NCBI GenBank assembly: GCA_035696165.1 | Contig: DASRQX010000050.1 | Span: 1 to 13,593, forward strand | From: Palsa-883 sp035696165 | Lineage (GTDB): Bacteria > Pseudomonadota > Alphaproteobacteria > Acetobacterales > Acetobacteraceae | Direction: 5' to 3' | Length of the DNA: 13,593 bases | Part shown: in pieces, positions 13,513 to 13,593 of the stretch | Layout of the letters: each line of letters begins with the position of its first letter | How positions within the stretch are numbered: the stretch's first letter is position 1 | Notes under the pieces: model-generated | The model's input: only the letters and a program-made list of their open reading frames with translations | What the model was told of the DNA's origin: nothing | Databases searched by the model: none | Made by a program: the position numbers and the translations under genes

Positions 13513-13593
13513 ATGGACACACAGGAACCGGTTGTCATCGCTCACCCTGCGGGTGAACAACCGATGGTTGAGGCTCGTTCGGCGATAGCGGAC
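13513..13593 (+). CDS. Unrecognised reading frame cut by the right window edge
   Basis: From the ATG at 13513 a frame (MDTQEPVVIAHPAGEQPMVE...) stays open to the end of the window, 27 codons. I do not recognise it. It begins about 65 bp after the fliX-like stub stops, in sequence that differs in style (AT-richer, with ATCCTAAATCCGGCAGTTGG at 13453-13472) from the flanking genes. This would fit the terminal region and start of an insertion sequence transposase. No Shine-Dalgarno is clear. Without sequence to the right the call stays tentative. Confidence 0.25.
   Translation, partial: MDTQEPVVIAHPAGEQPMVEARSAIAD

Noticed and set aside
12540..13538. A continuous 332-codon minus-strand frame spanning the flgI region
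   Set aside because: Only part of it (after the frameshift) shows FlgI homology; the rest upstream is the wrong frame of flgI and of the intergenic sequence.

Overview
The window reads as high-GC chromosomal DNA of an alphaproteobacterium. A member of the Acetobacteraceae or a related Rhodospirillales family is my best guess. The main lineage pointer is the right end, where a flgI remnant lies back to back with a short gene resembling fliX, a flagellar assembly gene confined to Alphaproteobacteria and placed next to flgI in Caulobacter. No rRNA, tRNA or CRISPR array was seen.

Layout, left to right. (1) 1-280 is the C-terminal end of an IS630-type transposase, cut by the window edge. (2) 362-5576 is a group of four metabolic genes. 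A ThDP-dependent decarboxylase/acetolactate synthase-like gene (minus) diverges from a D-2-hydroxyacid dehydrogenase (plus) across a 122-bp gap holding a perfect 14-bp palindrome. The dehydrogenase converges on a tight two-gene minus-strand operon of luciferase-like flavin monooxygenases, and the convergent gap holds a long inverted repeat. (3) 5706-6491 carries two tandem YXWGXW-repeat envelope proteins, one a lipoprotein and one with a Sec signal. They diverge from a MarR-GNAT fusion regulator (6785-7714) that has no Shine-Dalgarno sequence and may be translated from a leaderless mRNA. (4) 7939-10028 is a minus-strand operon of three overlapping or abutting genes: a RibD-C-like reductase, a medium-chain dehydrogenase and a protein with the 6-pyruvoyltetrahydropterin synthase (PTPS) fold lacking the usual catalytic residues. 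An OsmC-family peroxidase gene diverges from it. (5) 10641-12605 holds an SDR oxidoreductase (minus) divergent from a metal-dependent amidohydrolase/decarboxylase-type gene (plus). (6) 12625-13593 is a broken flagellar locus: flgI with one frameshift and a missing 3' half, a 50-codon fliX-like stub, and then sequence that may be the edge of another mobile element.

How they may work together is inference. Genes 2 and 5 (ThDP enzyme, 2-hydroxyacid dehydrogenase, two flavin monooxygenases, SDR, amidohydrolase) look like peripheral catabolism of an organic acid, possibly aromatic, but nothing fixes the substrate. The three-gene pterin/flavin-fold operon is the best candidate for an undescribed pathway: all three proteins belong to families that act on pterin- or flavin-like compounds or on small-molecule alcohols and ketones, their translation appears coupled, and the PTPS-like member cannot use the standard PTPS mechanism. 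The flagellar remnant keeps what looks like a FlbD-type operator and a near-consensus sigma-54 promoter although its gene is dead, which suggests recent decay.
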